The notes below the pieces were generated by a model. That model saw only the letters and a list, made by a program, of their open reading frames with translations. It did no database searches and was not told the DNA's origin. Below, one piece after another: positions 1 through 12,385 of a DNA stretch of 64,000 bases. The DNA is from Heracleum sosnowskyi (lineage: Eukaryota > Streptophyta > Magnoliopsida > Apiales > Apiaceae): assembly GCA_030848705.1 (NCBI GenBank), contig CM061240.1, forward strand, positions 125,786,998-125,850,997, given 5' to 3'. Within the stretch, counting starts at the first letter, position 1. Each line of letters starts with the position of its first letter. Made by a program: the position numbers and the translations under genes.

Positions 1-111
1 TATTATTACTAAAAATACTAAACTATCAACACAACAGACGAACCAACCAACTTTTATTAAAAAAATTTATTATAGAATTTAAGAATTTTAATATTTGTGT
101 TATTATTTATA

Positions 112-155
112 CTAGCGTAAAAGCCCGTGCGAGGCACGGGCCTGTTTATACACTC
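112..155 (-). mobile_element. Helitron 3' end (element reads on the minus strand)
   Basis: On the minus strand a GC-rich hairpin (plus-strand arms GCCCGTGC and GCACGGGC, 135-153) is followed about 20 bases later by CTAG at 112-115 and a T, the 3' end expected of a plant Helitron inserted at A|T. The same hairpin design recurs at 13,077, 19,022 and 48,997. I could not find the matching 5' TC end; it should lie to the right and may have been disturbed by the TIR element at 865. Confidence 0.6.
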
Positions 156-864
156 GAATAATTTCTCACACTAACATGTATATATATTGAAATAATTTTT
201 ATAATTAGAAATGTGGTAAAAAATAATATTTCGAATTTACCTTATATTTGTTTAGTATTTTTTACATATTTTTTAATTTCATAAAATTTTAATTAATTTC
301 TATAAGATAAAGATCAAATGATTATTTTTAATTAACAAAATATATATTTAGTTTTAAATGATGTAAAATGAATTTTATCAAATTCAACAATTGAATATAA
401 TAAAAATAATTAAACAATTTTTTAAATCCATACTCAATTATATTTTTATGTATAATTTATGTTCTAAAACTTGGTGTTTAATAATCCCGATAATCGTTAG
501 ACGGTAACTAATCGCTTTGATTATGTTAAAATCGGTTTTGATAAAAGTTGGTGAAGAGGTTATAAAATTCAGTCTAATCCTTCCAATATTGGTCTGATTT
601 GTAAATTTTAGGAAATTTATAGGTAAAAGTTCCAAAATTAAAAGGTTGAAATTTGAATAAAAAATAATAACAACATTTTTTTGTATACGTAGTTCTTATT
701 TTAGACGGTCAAAATCACGAATTCTCTTAATTTTATATCACAACTTGATCATTAATCCAAAATTTAAATCTATAAATTTTATTTTTTTCAATCATAATAT
801 GTTTTTAAATAAATTTAAATTATGTGATAATATACATATAATTAAAATTATTACACAATATATA
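156..864. other. AT-rich stretch without genes
   Basis: Very AT-rich DNA, probably the body of the Helitron whose 3' end is at 112. The longest reading frame (438-635, minus) has no recognisable domain and a biased composition; I do not treat it as a gene. Confidence 0.4.
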
Positions 865-1717
865 GGGGTGGTCTCTGTGAGTAACTCACTTATACTAGTA
901 ACCTAGTAACTCAACCTCATCCCTTAGATCAGAAACCAATACACGTCTCACAATACACGTCTTATATAATTTAAAGACAATGCACGTGATCATGTCTTAA
1001 TCAGTTTTATATAATTGTTTTAATTAATACTTTTACTCAGTTTTCATTTTAACTTTTATACACCTTAACATGTTTTTTTGACACATTTTATATATAATTA
1101 AAAAGTAGAATATATAATAAAAGGTATAAAACAAATTAGAAAAAAAGAGTGTTCAGTATTATTTTAATATATTATATATAATTACTAACAATATAAGTTT
1201 AAAACTAACTTGTGAATTTTGTGTTCTGTATAATAACTCAAATGATGTATCTATATTTATAATTACAACACATAATTTTCGTAAAAAGATATCAAATTCT
1301 GTATATATATTTATAATTGCAGTACATAAATTCTGTAAAAAGATATATTGTTATGTATTATTTTAATGTGTTCTGTAAAAAATTAACACGATAAAAGTGT
1401 TCTATTTATAAAAATTTGGTTCTATATTTAAAATTTTAAAATTATAAATAATTTGAAGAATAAAAATTTTAAACTTTATTATGTTATGTATATTGTATTT
1501 TATTCATTACAGAATTTTATGATTTTATGTTCTGTATGTGAAAAACTAAACTGAAAAATACATAACATACATGAATTATACATGTAAGTTGTTATGTTGT
1601 TGTTACGTGGTGTTGGTGTTTAAACGTGGGTCATGATCACGTGTAACCTAGTTTAAATTAACCAATGATAAAGAGTTACTAAGTTACTCAAACAAATAAG
1701 TTACTCACTGAAGCATC

Positions 1718-1720
<3 letters not shown>
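865..1720. mobile_element. 856-bp non-autonomous TIR element
   Basis: The first 48 bases (from GGGGTGGTCTCTGTGAGT) and the last 48 (1,673-1,720) are inverted copies of each other at about 75% identity, both built on GAGTAACT/AGTTACTC. The interior is AT-rich and non-coding. Both flanks are TATATA-type sequence, so a target-site duplication is plausible but its length cannot be fixed. The long TIR suggests a Mutator-type or hAT-type MITE; the superfamily is inferred. Confidence 0.6.

Positions 1721-1753
<33 letters not shown>
1721..1753. repeat. (TA)n microsatellite
   Basis: An uninterrupted run of TA dinucleotides directly abuts the right end of the TIR element at 1,720. Confidence 0.9.
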
Positions 1754-1761
<8 letters not shown>

Positions 1762-2014
1762 ATTGATCCACACTAATCATTCTAATAATCTTTAATTATC
1801 CGATTTAATCCATAGGTAATACATCCACGGATTACTCCAATTATGATTGTTCATGATTTACCAACCTGATCAAACTGAACTAACCCTCGCTCTCTTTTCG
1901 GCCGACCAAGCCAAGTCTACCCAACCAATTTAAATAGGTTGGGTATGAGTTTTATATTTTTTCGGCCGACCCTACCCAACCCGATTTAAGTTACAAATTT
2001 TGTTCAATAATATT
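1754..2014. mobile_element. hAT-like remnant cut by the Gypsy insertion
   Basis: From about 1,862 the sequence alternates CCCAACCC and GGGTTGGG motifs and includes TTGGGTATGAGTTT. The left end of the hAT-like element at 52,161 carries the same motifs in the same order. It is probably a relative of that element, interrupted at 2,015 by the Gypsy retrotransposon. Its own ends are not identified. Confidence 0.45.
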
Positions 2015-2983
2015 TGTTGTGAGGGAAATTTGGTAACAACACCAAGAGAGAATATCGCTGGAATATCCATAGAATGCGTCCTAGGTTGTCGGACAGAGCT
2101 GTAGGTTTGCACGTCTACAGCTCCACTAGAGCTTCATCCGCAGCTGCCGGAGCAGGTGGAGAATGTGACGTTTTTGGGGGCTGAGTTGACAAAACCACCG
2201 GTTGAAAAGGGCAGAATAATTCCTATTCGGCCAGCCAATTCACCGGAATATGTATCACAAAGAGTACACGAGCCTTATGCGTGTAGAGAGTGAAAATCCG
2301 AATCCTTTAGTCAAGTGCCTACATATCCTATTTATAGGAATCAAGCCCGATGTAGTTCTATTAGGTTTATACTTCTCCATCCTTGCGAATTCAACCACTT
2401 TAAGATAATCCATCTTAGAGTTATAGTCGAATTATGCACCTATAGCTGAGCTTTCCAGTGTCCTAGTCCATGTCCATCACTAAGTCCTACAAAACCTCAT
2501 GTATTTAATGTATATCCAAAATAACCAATATAAGTCCTATATTGTTTATAATTGTCCCATCCACCACGTTTTATTAAGCCTAGAAGTCCTTTTCCAAGAG
2601 TAATTCTGTGCTCCTAAAGTATAGGAAGCTGAGTCCTTGTCCTACTAGTATTCTGCCTTCCTGAGGTCCTGGTCACTCGTCAGCTGGTAACAGTCTCGAG
2701 GTTTAGACCACCTGAACCTCAACACCTTTCTCCTGCACCTCAGTACCTTCCCTGCACCTTAATACCTTGAGGCTGCCTTGATGCCTCAGACCTGTCTCAG
2801 TACCTTGAACCTGCTCCAGAGTACCTGTTGTGGCACTTCGAACCTATCAGGATACCTTGAACCTATACCACAGCATCATGGACTTGTTCCTTGGTGCTCA
2901 CCATCCTAGCCCAATACCCTGCTACTGGACTTATAACAGATATGGGCCTTAAATTGAGCCCATGTGAGATTTTGGGCACAACA
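2015..2983 (-). repeat. Gypsy LTR, left copy (3' LTR in element orientation)
   Basis: 969 bp, TGTTGTG...CACAACA, preceded by TSD ATATT. Reading both copies side by side I found one difference: C at 2,733 against A at 12,058. Identity near 99.9% indicates a very recent insertion. Confidence 0.93.
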
Positions 2984-4732
2984 ACTACCCCCCGGTTCCT
3001 TGCAGTATTAAATACAAGAGGAACCAAAGCAAGACAAGGTTCAATCCTTCCTTATCCTTCCCAGAGAAATACATAGCATCAACATCATGCTTCCAAGCTT
3101 ACATGAGCTAACTCAGCGTAAGAAACAGGAAACACAACGCCTCCGCATATGTACCTCAATCTGAATCCTTGAGTAAAAAATTCCTTTAAGATCCTTTAGA
3201 CCAGGTGTGACCATCCAATTCCAATCGTGAGCTTCCTAGCTGAACCTATTAGCGACCAACCTTTTCCTTTGAAAACCATAACTTGACTCCTCGAGGTGTT
3301 CCTCTTCTCCGCGAGTCTGCTCTTCATATGAAAAGTTCTTGTAAATGATGTCGTGAAGCTTCCGCTGCCAATGAGCTTCAAGTCTCCAGAACCTGCGTTA
3401 CTAAAATAACTAGAAAAGATGTTAAGTAGCATGAGCTAAGTAGCTCACCTATGTTATCCACGCCATTTGTACATATATAATGCATGTATACAAGCAAGTA
3501 TGTATGGTGCAAAAATGTTTTTTGAATATTTATACGTATATGTTGCTGCCTCTACAATCAAGTAGAACCTTGGCGAACACACTCTTCAAGACATAGTGCC
3601 ACGATTTTCAGAAATTTCCATTATCCCGACACATTGGACCTCGTTGTTTTCCAATACCGTGGAAAACATAAACCATTGAGTTTAACCAAAATAGCCATAT
3701 ACCATGGAATACCCTTGAAAAACCTTCAATAACCATATAAAAATGTCGTAAGAGGAACCAATGGAAGGTTGTGAAGACATCCTCAATCGCTGCCATGTCT
3801 TTTTGAGTGGTTACATAATGGGGCATGTAGCATGCCTAGGTACCTACTCAACAGCTTCAGCTAGCAAGTTTGAAAAATATTTTTGTAAACCATGCATGAC
3901 GATGACCTTTTGTTTATAAATCCATGCAAGACACCTTCCTTGAAATAATGTGATATGCACATTTAGATAAATACGAGTTCATGTATGGCTAAAAATAATG
4001 AACTGTTTGCAAACATGAGGTTCACACTGAAGCTTTTCAGCTAAATGCTTTGAATAATTTGTTGTATGTACATAAAACATAGATGATTATGAATATGTAA
4101 ATCATGGGAGTAAAACTTATCTTTGTCCTTATGGTTCCACTTTAGGTTCAGGTTCGACCATTGAACCTACCACGTGGAAGCTCCCTCCTGAGTGAGCTGA
4201 TGCTGAGAACCTCCTTTCCCTTATGCAAGGTTTTCCATGGGAAATGGATTTACCCCCCGAGCCATCAGGTTTCCTTTCCATTTTGACATGTGAACCTCTT
4301 CCAGCTTGAATCCTATCATGTTGAGAAGTTCAGCACCCACTGGCTGAAGTCTGTAGCTGTACCTCTACTCCTCGATTCCTCTTTTCATCTGACCCTATTG
4401 TGCTTGGATCAGATGCATGTAGATGTAGCTGTCATGTTAGAAGCATATGCGCGTACATGCAGCTTCATACTAGGGCCATACCTATGAACCTAAACCTATT
4501 ACATTTTAATCATAGACATGTAGATGCACCTGCAAAACTTGTTAGCCAGTTCATATAAAGCACATAGTATAATAGTCCACAAATTGCAAGTTCATACATG
4601 CGCGCTTAGATATGCAAATTGCCATGCACCTAAATCTACCCAACTACCCATTCATGCAATCCATCGCCTGGTAGTGTGAATCAAAAATCGGTCATGGACC
4701 TTCTCCAAGTGCGCGCACATTTCATCTACATC

Positions 4733-5039
4733 TCTTCCAAGAGTGTGCTTTATCCACCTACACCTCTTTCAAGAGGTGTCTTATCCATCTGCACCTCTTC
4801 CAAGAGGTGTTTTATCCATCTGCACCTCTTCCAAGAGGTGTTTTGTCCATCTACACCTCTTCCAAGAGGTGTTTTATCCATCTACACCTCTTTCAAGAGG
4901 TGTTTTATCCATCTGCACCTCTTTCAAGAGGTGTTTTATCCATCTGCACCTCTTTCAAGAGGTGTTTTGTCCATCTACACCTCTTCCAAGAGGTGTTTTA
5001 TCCATCTACACCTCTTTCAAGAGGTGTTTTATCCATCTC
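4733..5039. repeat. 31-bp minisatellite with palindromic monomer
   Basis: About nine and a half copies of a 31-bp unit start at 4,761, 4,792, 4,823 and so on. Each contains an inverted repeat, CACCTCTT followed by AAGAGGTG, and a linker like TTTTATCCATCTR. The period is not a multiple of three, so all three plus frames stay open and give overlapping repetitive frames. These are not genes. It sits in the 3' part of the minus-strand Gypsy element. Confidence 0.92.
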
Positions 5040-6304
5040 TTAACCAGAGATACAAACCATATATGATAAAAATTACTCACAACATGATTATTCCAATGAT
5101 ATAATGTGTAAGTAAACCATCCTTGCACCTAATATCCTTAGGTGCATTATCCATATTCCATAGATTAAAATACCCATAAGCCATTTTATCCAATGCCTTA
5201 GAAAAAACCAATTATCCATGCATATCCCTGCCTAGGGTAATGCGCCATTAAATTCCATGTACTTCATAAATCCGTATGAAGTTTAATCCGTGCTACAGCT
5301 TCAGGGGTTCGCCAACCTTGAACCTCCCTGGTGTAGTTTTGACCTATTTAGTGTTCCAGCTTGCAATCGTGCAAGGAGTTTAATCCAGAGTGTGGCCTGT
5401 GTTTGGCTCCCACACTTTACCATAATATTTATGCCTAATGTCCCTAGGGCTTATATGAGCTGCAATAAGCTTTATTTGTTGTACAATAACATCAAACATG
5501 GGCTTCATTAAACCAGTCCTCTGGTGGAAGCATGAGCCTGTGACTTATAATCCATAAGTCTTATCCTTCACCTCATAATCCATGAGTGTGAATCTCCAAT
5601 CCAATCCAAATCAATCCAATCAAATCCAAATCAATAATATTAAATCCAATCCAATCAAATTTCATAAGTGCAGTATTGGAGGTTCGAACCTGAACCTCAT
5701 TCGGAGGTTCGCAGCTGAACCTCACCAATCTCACGAACCTGAATCACTTGTTAAAAAATCCAGCATTTTCGAAATATCATCCTGAGGTGCATATCATCTA
5801 CTACCCCTAGTTCTTTAACACATAATCAAATATAGTGAAGAACTAAAACCAAGTACTCATGCATTGAGATTCATACATATTCCATGGAAAGCATAAATGA
5901 AGCATGATCATCAAGGCATGTAGTCATGTATAATCACGTGGGGTGAACCAAGTGTAGAATAATTCATATTGGTTGCATGTATAACCTCTCCATTCATGCA
6001 TGTATTTCATTCAATTGAACATACTAACAAATAATAATCTTAAATCTAAAAATATAGCATCCCACATACTTGTCATTTAAAAGCAATCTCATGCATAAAG
6101 CAGTTTAGATTCTCATATAGCCATATAATTGAGATATGATGAATGAATATCAAGTTCTTAAGACGTACCTCGCACATCACCCTTTTGCTACTGTAGGTAT
6201 GGTAAAGGAGCTTCTTTCTTTGAACCCTTCACACAGCTCGGAACCTGCTTCCTTAGGAACTTACCAATCACAAGAAGATGCCAATCAACCTACTTAACAC
6301 AGGT

Positions 6305-7945
6305 GAACGCCGTTCAACCTGCACCAATGAAGCTGCAACCCGCAGCTGAATTCCAATGAACCTGCAACCAGCAGGTGAATACCAATGAAGCTGCAACCCG
6401 CAGCTGAATACCAGTCAACCTACACCAGTAGGTGAAAACCAATGAAGCTGCAACCCGAAGCTGAATTCCAATCAACCTGCAACCAGCAGGTGAATACCAA
6501 TCAACCTGCAACCAGGAGGTGAATACCAATGAAGCTGCAACCCGCAACTGAATAACAGTCAACCTACACCAGTAGGTGAAAACCAATGAAGTTGCAACCC
6601 GTAGCTGAATTCCAATCAACCTGCAACCAGCAGGTGAATACCAATCAACCTGCAACCAGCAGGTGAATACCAATTAACCAACCTGCAACCAGCAGGTGAA
6701 GACCAATGAAGCTGCAACCTGCAGCTGAATTCCTATCAACCTGCAACCAGCAGGTGAAAACCAACGAATCAACCTGCAACCAGCAGCTGAATAACAGTCA
6801 ACCTACACCAGTAGGTGAAAACCAATGAAGCTGCAACCCGCAGCTGAATTCCAATCAACCTGCAACCAGCGGGTGAATACCAATCAACCTGCAACCAGCA
6901 GGTGAATACCAATTAACCAACCTGCAACCAGCAGGTGAAGACCAATGAAGCTGCAACCTGCAGCTGAATTCCTATCAACCTGCAACCAGCAGGTGAAAAC
7001 CAATGAATCAACCTGCAACCAGCAGCTGAATAACAGTCAACCTGCACAGCAGGTGAATACCTATGAATCAACCTGCAACCAGCAGGTGAAGACCAATGAA
7101 GCTGCAACCCGCAACTGAATTCCAGTCAACCTACACCAGTAGGTGAATACCAATGAAGCTGCAACCCGCAACTGAATTCCAGTCAACCTACACCAGTAGG
7201 TGAATACCAATGAAGCTGCAACCCGCAGCTGAATTCCAATCAACCTGCAACCAGCAGGTGAAGACCAATGAAGCTGCAACCTGCAGCTGAATTCTTATCA
7301 ACCTGCAACCAGCAAGTGAAGCCCAATGAAGCTGCAACCCGCAGCTGAATACCAGTCAACCTACACCAGTAGGTGAAGACCAATGAAGCTGCAACCTGCA
7401 GCTGAATTCTTATCAACCTGCAACCAGCAGGTGAAAACCAACGAATCAACCTGCAACCAGCAGCTGAATGCCAATCAACCTGCACCAGCAGGTGAATATC
7501 AATTAAGCTGCAACCCGCAGTTGAATACTAGTCAACCTACACCAGTAGTTGAATACCAATGAAGCTGCAACCCGCAACTGAATTCCAGTCAACCTACACC
7601 AGTAGGTGAATACCAATGAAGCTGCAACCCGCAGCTGAATTCCAATCAACCTGCAACCAGCAGGTGAAGACCAATGAAGCTGAAACCTGCAGCTGAATTC
7701 CAATCAACCTGCAACCAGCAGGTGAAGACCAATGAAGCTGCAACCTGCAGCTGAATTCTTATCAACCTGCAACCAGCAAGTGAAGCCCAATGAAGCTGCA
7801 ACCCGCAGCTGAATACCAGTCAACCTACACCAGTAGGTGAATACCAATGAAGCTACAACCCGCAGCTGAATACCAGTCAACCTGCAACCCGCAGGTGAAA
7901 CCAATCAAGCTACAACCTGCAGCTAAATACCAATCAACCTATGCC
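6305..7945. repeat. 29-bp minisatellite of two alternating palindromic monomers
   Basis: About 1.6 kb of roughly 29-bp monomers of two types. One carries ACCTGCAACCAGCAGGT, the other AGCTGCAACCCGCAGCT, each an inverted repeat with a short loop, followed by GAATNCCAAT. The two types often alternate to give a ~58-bp higher-order unit, with irregular expansions. Minus-strand frames here read as repetitive peptides and are a by-product of the array. Confidence 0.93.
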
Positions 7946-9329
7946 ATCGGTAAGTGACAATGAATATGCACAAAATCCACTCCAATCCAAGCCATAGCTT
8001 CACGTCCATAACTATGAGCACCACCAGAATCAAATCCTATTAGAGGTTCACACATTTGAACCTCAGAAAGCTCGCGAACCAGAACCACTTATTGATTGTA
8101 AACTCTATTTGCTTGAAAATTTACCACTTTCAAGACACCATCTTGGACAGCATGTCATCCACTACCCCCCGGTTTCTTGAAGCCATTAAATGCAAGAGGA
8201 ACCTTATATAATCCGTAGTCAGGTTCAAACAAACTTCACCATGAACTTCGCAGTCAGGTTCAAACAAACTTCAGCATGAACCTCGCAGTTAGGTTCAACA
8301 AAACTCGTTGTCACCTGTAATATCACTTCCAATAAGTACCATGTTACCTATCCTTGATGACAAATCCATAATTCCAGTTGTCAAACCTCCGAGGTGTAGA
8401 TTCCAGAACCTCGACATGGGTTTTACCAATGAAACTTTCAGTATTAGGCTCCTTGCTTGGGTGGAGAACTAGATCCATAGAACTGCTCATCAAATCATCC
8501 ATTAGGTTGAGGTAACTCTCATGGTGTACCTTGTCGTCGTGTATATAAACCTTCACCATTTAGCCAATCCAACCTCCCTGTAGCTGCGCCATTAAGAGGT
8601 TCTGTACCTAATGGTTGTTGAGGGACCGCGAAGCTGAACCTCATTCCTATTCCGTTTAGTTTGGTCACTGATTGTTTTCAGAAACCTTCCTTATATTATG
8701 GTATCCTCTACCCCCCAAGTCTTTGGAGTAGTTTGTCCATGACCAAGAATTGAACCTTATAGAGCCTCTCATTCTCTTGAAGGAGAAGTCTGAATAGACA
8801 TCCACGAAGCTGGCAATATACGTCCAGCTGCAGCTTCCAACAAGTTTGGCAATCCGTGTGTGAAACTACAACTCTCCATATTGATGGCAGGCTCGTAATC
8901 ATTTTTTTTTTTTTTGCAGTTTTATTGGCGGACCTCCAGTGCCTCCAAGAATGCCTTTTACTGGGTAATTCAGATTTTTTTCATCCTTTTGTAAGGAAAC
9001 ATCCGACAATAGTGTCCGAGGGGAAGCTACCCCTTCAAAGATAGGAACCTCCTTGTAAGGTTCACCTAATTTATATCCATTGCCTCAGCATAATAAGATC
9101 CAAGCCCAATTCAGCCGAGATTCCTTTATCAGCTTCGTTGCTCTCCTGAGCTTCCATAGTTTTTGGTCTTTTCCTCGAGAGGTTCAGGTTCGAACCTCGC
9201 CCTATTATTTTTATTAACCGAGAGGTTACCCGTACCTCTTTCCTTGTGCGGTAGCACCATTCTCAAAACCAAATCACCAACATTTAATGGACGAGCACGA
9301 ACCTTGCTGTCAAATTACTTCCGAGTACG

Positions 9330-9750
9330 TTACTGGTATGCAGCTAGCTTCAGCTGCGCAGTAGCCCGAACCTCTTCCACTAAATCCAAATACAAATAGT
9401 GATTCATCTCATTATTCCTAGAATCATAATTTTCCCTTCGAAACGATCCAGCCCCAATTTCAACGGGAACCATAGTCTCACAACTATAGGTTAAGGTGAA
9501 GGGTGACTCCTCAGTAGTGGTTCGTGGTGTTGTGTTGTATGACCACAAAACCATAGGGAGTTCCTCAGGCCAACGCCTTTTGTTTTCTTCTAACTTGGTC
9601 TTCAAGGTCTGTTTAATAATCTTGTTGACAGCCTCAGTTTGACCATTACTTGTGGGTGATAAACCGCCGTGAACCCCTTTTGAATCCCAAGATCATCACA
9701 TAGCTTCCGCAACTCCTTCCCTGGAGTAGGCCTAGGTTACAGCTGCTTGG
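9330..9750 (-). pseudogene. Gypsy integrase C-terminal remnant
   Basis: The 91-residue minus-strand frame at 9,330-9,605 contains RWPEELPMVLWSYNTTPRTT followed by ESPFTLTYSCE. This is the conserved region after the catalytic core of plant Gypsy integrases. Just upstream (about 9,606-9,700) the minus strand still shows a degraded stretch resembling the conserved Asn-Gly-containing end of the core, in another frame. No reverse transcriptase or RNase H could be found on either side. It is a dead remnant that fixes the orientation and superfamily of the element. Confidence 0.85.
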
Positions 9751-11339
9751 TTTGGAGAAGCTTCCAACATGAGAACCTCTTTCACTGAAGCTTCAACTTG
9801 ACCTAGGTGCAGCTTCATGGTTAACAAAGTACTCCTTCTTTTCCTTGACCTTTTTCCTCAAATATCTCCTTTTATGCTCTCTTTTACATGAGGTATAAAG
9901 CAAACTAGAGCTTCGCTTTGAACCTCCTTTATCAGATGTAAAAACTAAACATCTTGGAGAATCCTCCTGATCGAAGCGCCTTCCATCATTGAACCTCTCC
10001 TAGCCAAACCTCGTTCCTGGAAAGAGCTTCTCAGTTTATCAAACATGCTGGTGCCTTTGGTAGGTGAAGCTAAAGAGCTAGTCAACCACAGTGAAGCTGG
10101 ACCAATAAAGTTGCATCCCGCAACTAATCCCAATGAAGCTATAACCAACAGATGAGTTCCAATAAAGCGCAGGTGAAGCTAATGATCCGCGGAACACAAC
10201 TGCTTGCCAATGAACCTGACTCATTCCTTGTTGAAAAACCTTTTCGCTTAAAGGTTTAGCGATTTTCAGATACCATTCTCGGGCAGCATACCATCCACTA
10301 CCACCCCGGTTCCTTGCAGTATAAAATACAATAGGAACCTTATATAATCCACTACTACGTTCAGCCAACCTTCCATTTCCAGTAGAAAGGATAGACAGCT
10401 TCAGCTACAAACCTCGCGGTTCAGCTTCAGCTACGGACCTCTCTGCTCAGCTCTAGCTACAGACCTCTCGGCTCAGCTTCAGCTACGAATCTCTTAAGCC
10501 TTAACCTCCAACTGGTTGAATCTCTCCAGATGGAATTTATCTCCATCAGTAGGTGGAGGTTAAGCTTCTTCACCTATCTACTCCTCGACAGAGCTTCTGA
10601 GTAGTCTACACATGAACCTTTATTCCAGTTCCTCTTCATCACACTAGATATCCACATCCTCATGTGTTTCCAAGTTCGATCATACCTCCTTGTTAACGAG
10701 GTTTTATCTAACTCCACATGTACCTCCTTAATCAGGAGGTTCACATCCAGTTCTATATGTACCTCCTCAGTTAAGAGGTTTCCTTTGCCTTTGCTGCTTG
10801 AACCTCTCGACTGAGCCTCTCTGGGTGGCCTGTACCTCCATTGATAGTTGGACGTCAAGCTTCACATGTCCTACCAATCAGTGCTCTTGATGCGAGAAGC
10901 TTTGGGGTCATGTGAAGCTGTTCACACCCGAACCCGCACCTGATTCATAGGTATAAGCTTGAAGCTCATGTGTACCTACTTTCCAGCTATTCCAGACCAT
11001 AATCTCTATTAGAAATCCATCTTTGGCCATTCTTTTCTTGGCTCCTTCCGTCAAAATCAAATTTCAGGCATCTTGGAGTCGCATCTCCTTGTTTTATGAC
11101 TTTTACCACCAAATAACTAGAATAAAGGTGGTTGGGGAACCTCTTTTGGCGGTTTTCAGAATTTGAAGCTCTCTTGTTCGCACCTCCTGGTGAGCCATAA
11201 TTTCTCCTTCGTTTATTCATCTCTTATATCTTTTTTCCAGAAAACCTCCATTGTTCTTCGTTGTACGATCATCACCGAAGCTTTTCGTCATCTTTTCCCT
11301 CAAAAGATCAATAAAAGCCCCCTTCTTCTAGCGCCAAAA

Positions 11340-12308
11340 TGTTGTGAGGGAAATTTGGTAACAACACCAAGAGAGAATATCGCTGGAATATCCATAGAAT
11401 GCGTCCTAGGTTGTCGGACAGAGCTGTAGGTTTGCACGTCTACAGCTCCACTAGAGCTTCATCCGCAGCTGCCGGAGCAGGTGGAGAATGTGACGTTTTT
11501 GGGGGCTGAGTTGACAAAACCACCGGTTGAAAAGGGCAGAATAATTCCTATTCGGCCAGCCAATTCACCGGAATATGTATCACAAAGAGTACACGAGCCT
11601 TATGCGTGTAGAGAGTGAAAATCCGAATCCTTTAGTCAAGTGCCTACATATCCTATTTATAGGAATCAAGCCCGATGTAGTTCTATTAGGTTTATACTTC
11701 TCCATCCTTGCGAATTCAACCACTTTAAGATAATCCATCTTAGAGTTATAGTCGAATTATGCACCTATAGCTGAGCTTTCCAGTGTCCTAGTCCATGTCC
11801 ATCACTAAGTCCTACAAAACCTCATGTATTTAATGTATATCCAAAATAACCAATATAAGTCCTATATTGTTTATAATTGTCCCATCCACCACGTTTTATT
11901 AAGCCTAGAAGTCCTTTTCCAAGAGTAATTCTGTGCTCCTAAAGTATAGGAAGCTGAGTCCTTGTCCTACTAGTATTCTGCCTTCCTGAGGTCCTGGTCA
12001 CTCGTCAGCTGGTAACAGTCTCGAGGTTTAGACCACCTGAACCTCAACACCTTTCTCATGCACCTCAGTACCTTCCCTGCACCTTAATACCTTGAGGCTG
12101 CCTTGATGCCTCAGACCTGTCTCAGTACCTTGAACCTGCTCCAGAGTACCTGTTGTGGCACTTCGAACCTATCAGGATACCTTGAACCTATACCACAGCA
12201 TCATGGACTTGTTCCTTGGTGCTCACCATCCTAGCCCAATACCCTGCTACTGGACTTATAACAGATATGGGCCTTAAATTGAGCCCATGTGAGATTTTGG
12301 GCACAACA
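11340..12308 (-). repeat. Gypsy LTR, right copy (5' LTR in element orientation)
   Basis: 969 bp, same ends and length as the left copy, followed by TSD ATATT at 12,309-12,313. On the minus strand the next bases are a short T spacer and the PBS-like TGGCGCTAGAAG. Confidence 0.93.
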
Positions 12309-12313
12309 ATATT

Positions 12314-12337
12314 TATACACACACGCGCGCGCGCGCG

Positions 12338-12380
<43 letters not shown>
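12314..12380. repeat. Compound (AC/GC)n-(AT)n microsatellite
   Basis: CACACGCGCGCGCGCG, then a CA run, then an AT run, directly after the Gypsy target-site duplication. Confidence 0.92.

Positions 12381-12385
<5 letters not shown>

Larger units (their letters stand above)
2015..12308 (-). mobile_element. Ty3/Gypsy LTR retrotransposon, largely non-coding derivative
   Basis: Two 969-bp direct repeats (2,015-2,983 and 11,340-12,308) begin TGTTGTG and end CACAACA and are flanked by the 5-bp duplication ATATT (2,010-2,014 and 12,309-12,313). The element reads on the minus strand: a PBS-like TGGCGCTAGAAG lies just inside the right repeat, a purine-rich tract (minus GGAACCGGGGGGTAGT) just inside the left one, and the only recognisable coding remnant is a minus-strand integrase piece at 9,330-9,750. 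Gag, protease and reverse transcriptase are missing. Most of the region between integrase and 3' LTR is minisatellite and diverged repeats. The arrangement recalls Tat/Ogre-type elements, which are known for tandem repeats near the 3' end; the lineage is inferred. Confidence 0.92.

Noticed and set aside
4733..5039. CRISPR-like look of regularly spaced palindromic repeats
   Set aside because: There are no unique spacers: the linkers are as conserved as the palindromes. It is a minisatellite in a plant retrotransposon.
4676..5104. Overlapping open frames of 78-142 codons on the plus strand
   Set aside because: All three frames are open only because a 31-bp stop-free unit is repeated; the peptides are pure repeats. 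Not genes.
6314..7904. Series of minus-strand frames with repetitive peptides
   Set aside because: Translation of the 29-bp minisatellite; no start context, no domain.
10078..10858. Minus-strand frames of about 95 codons inside the Gypsy element
   Set aside because: They overlap the repeated PPT-like segment and show no Gag, protease or RT motif.
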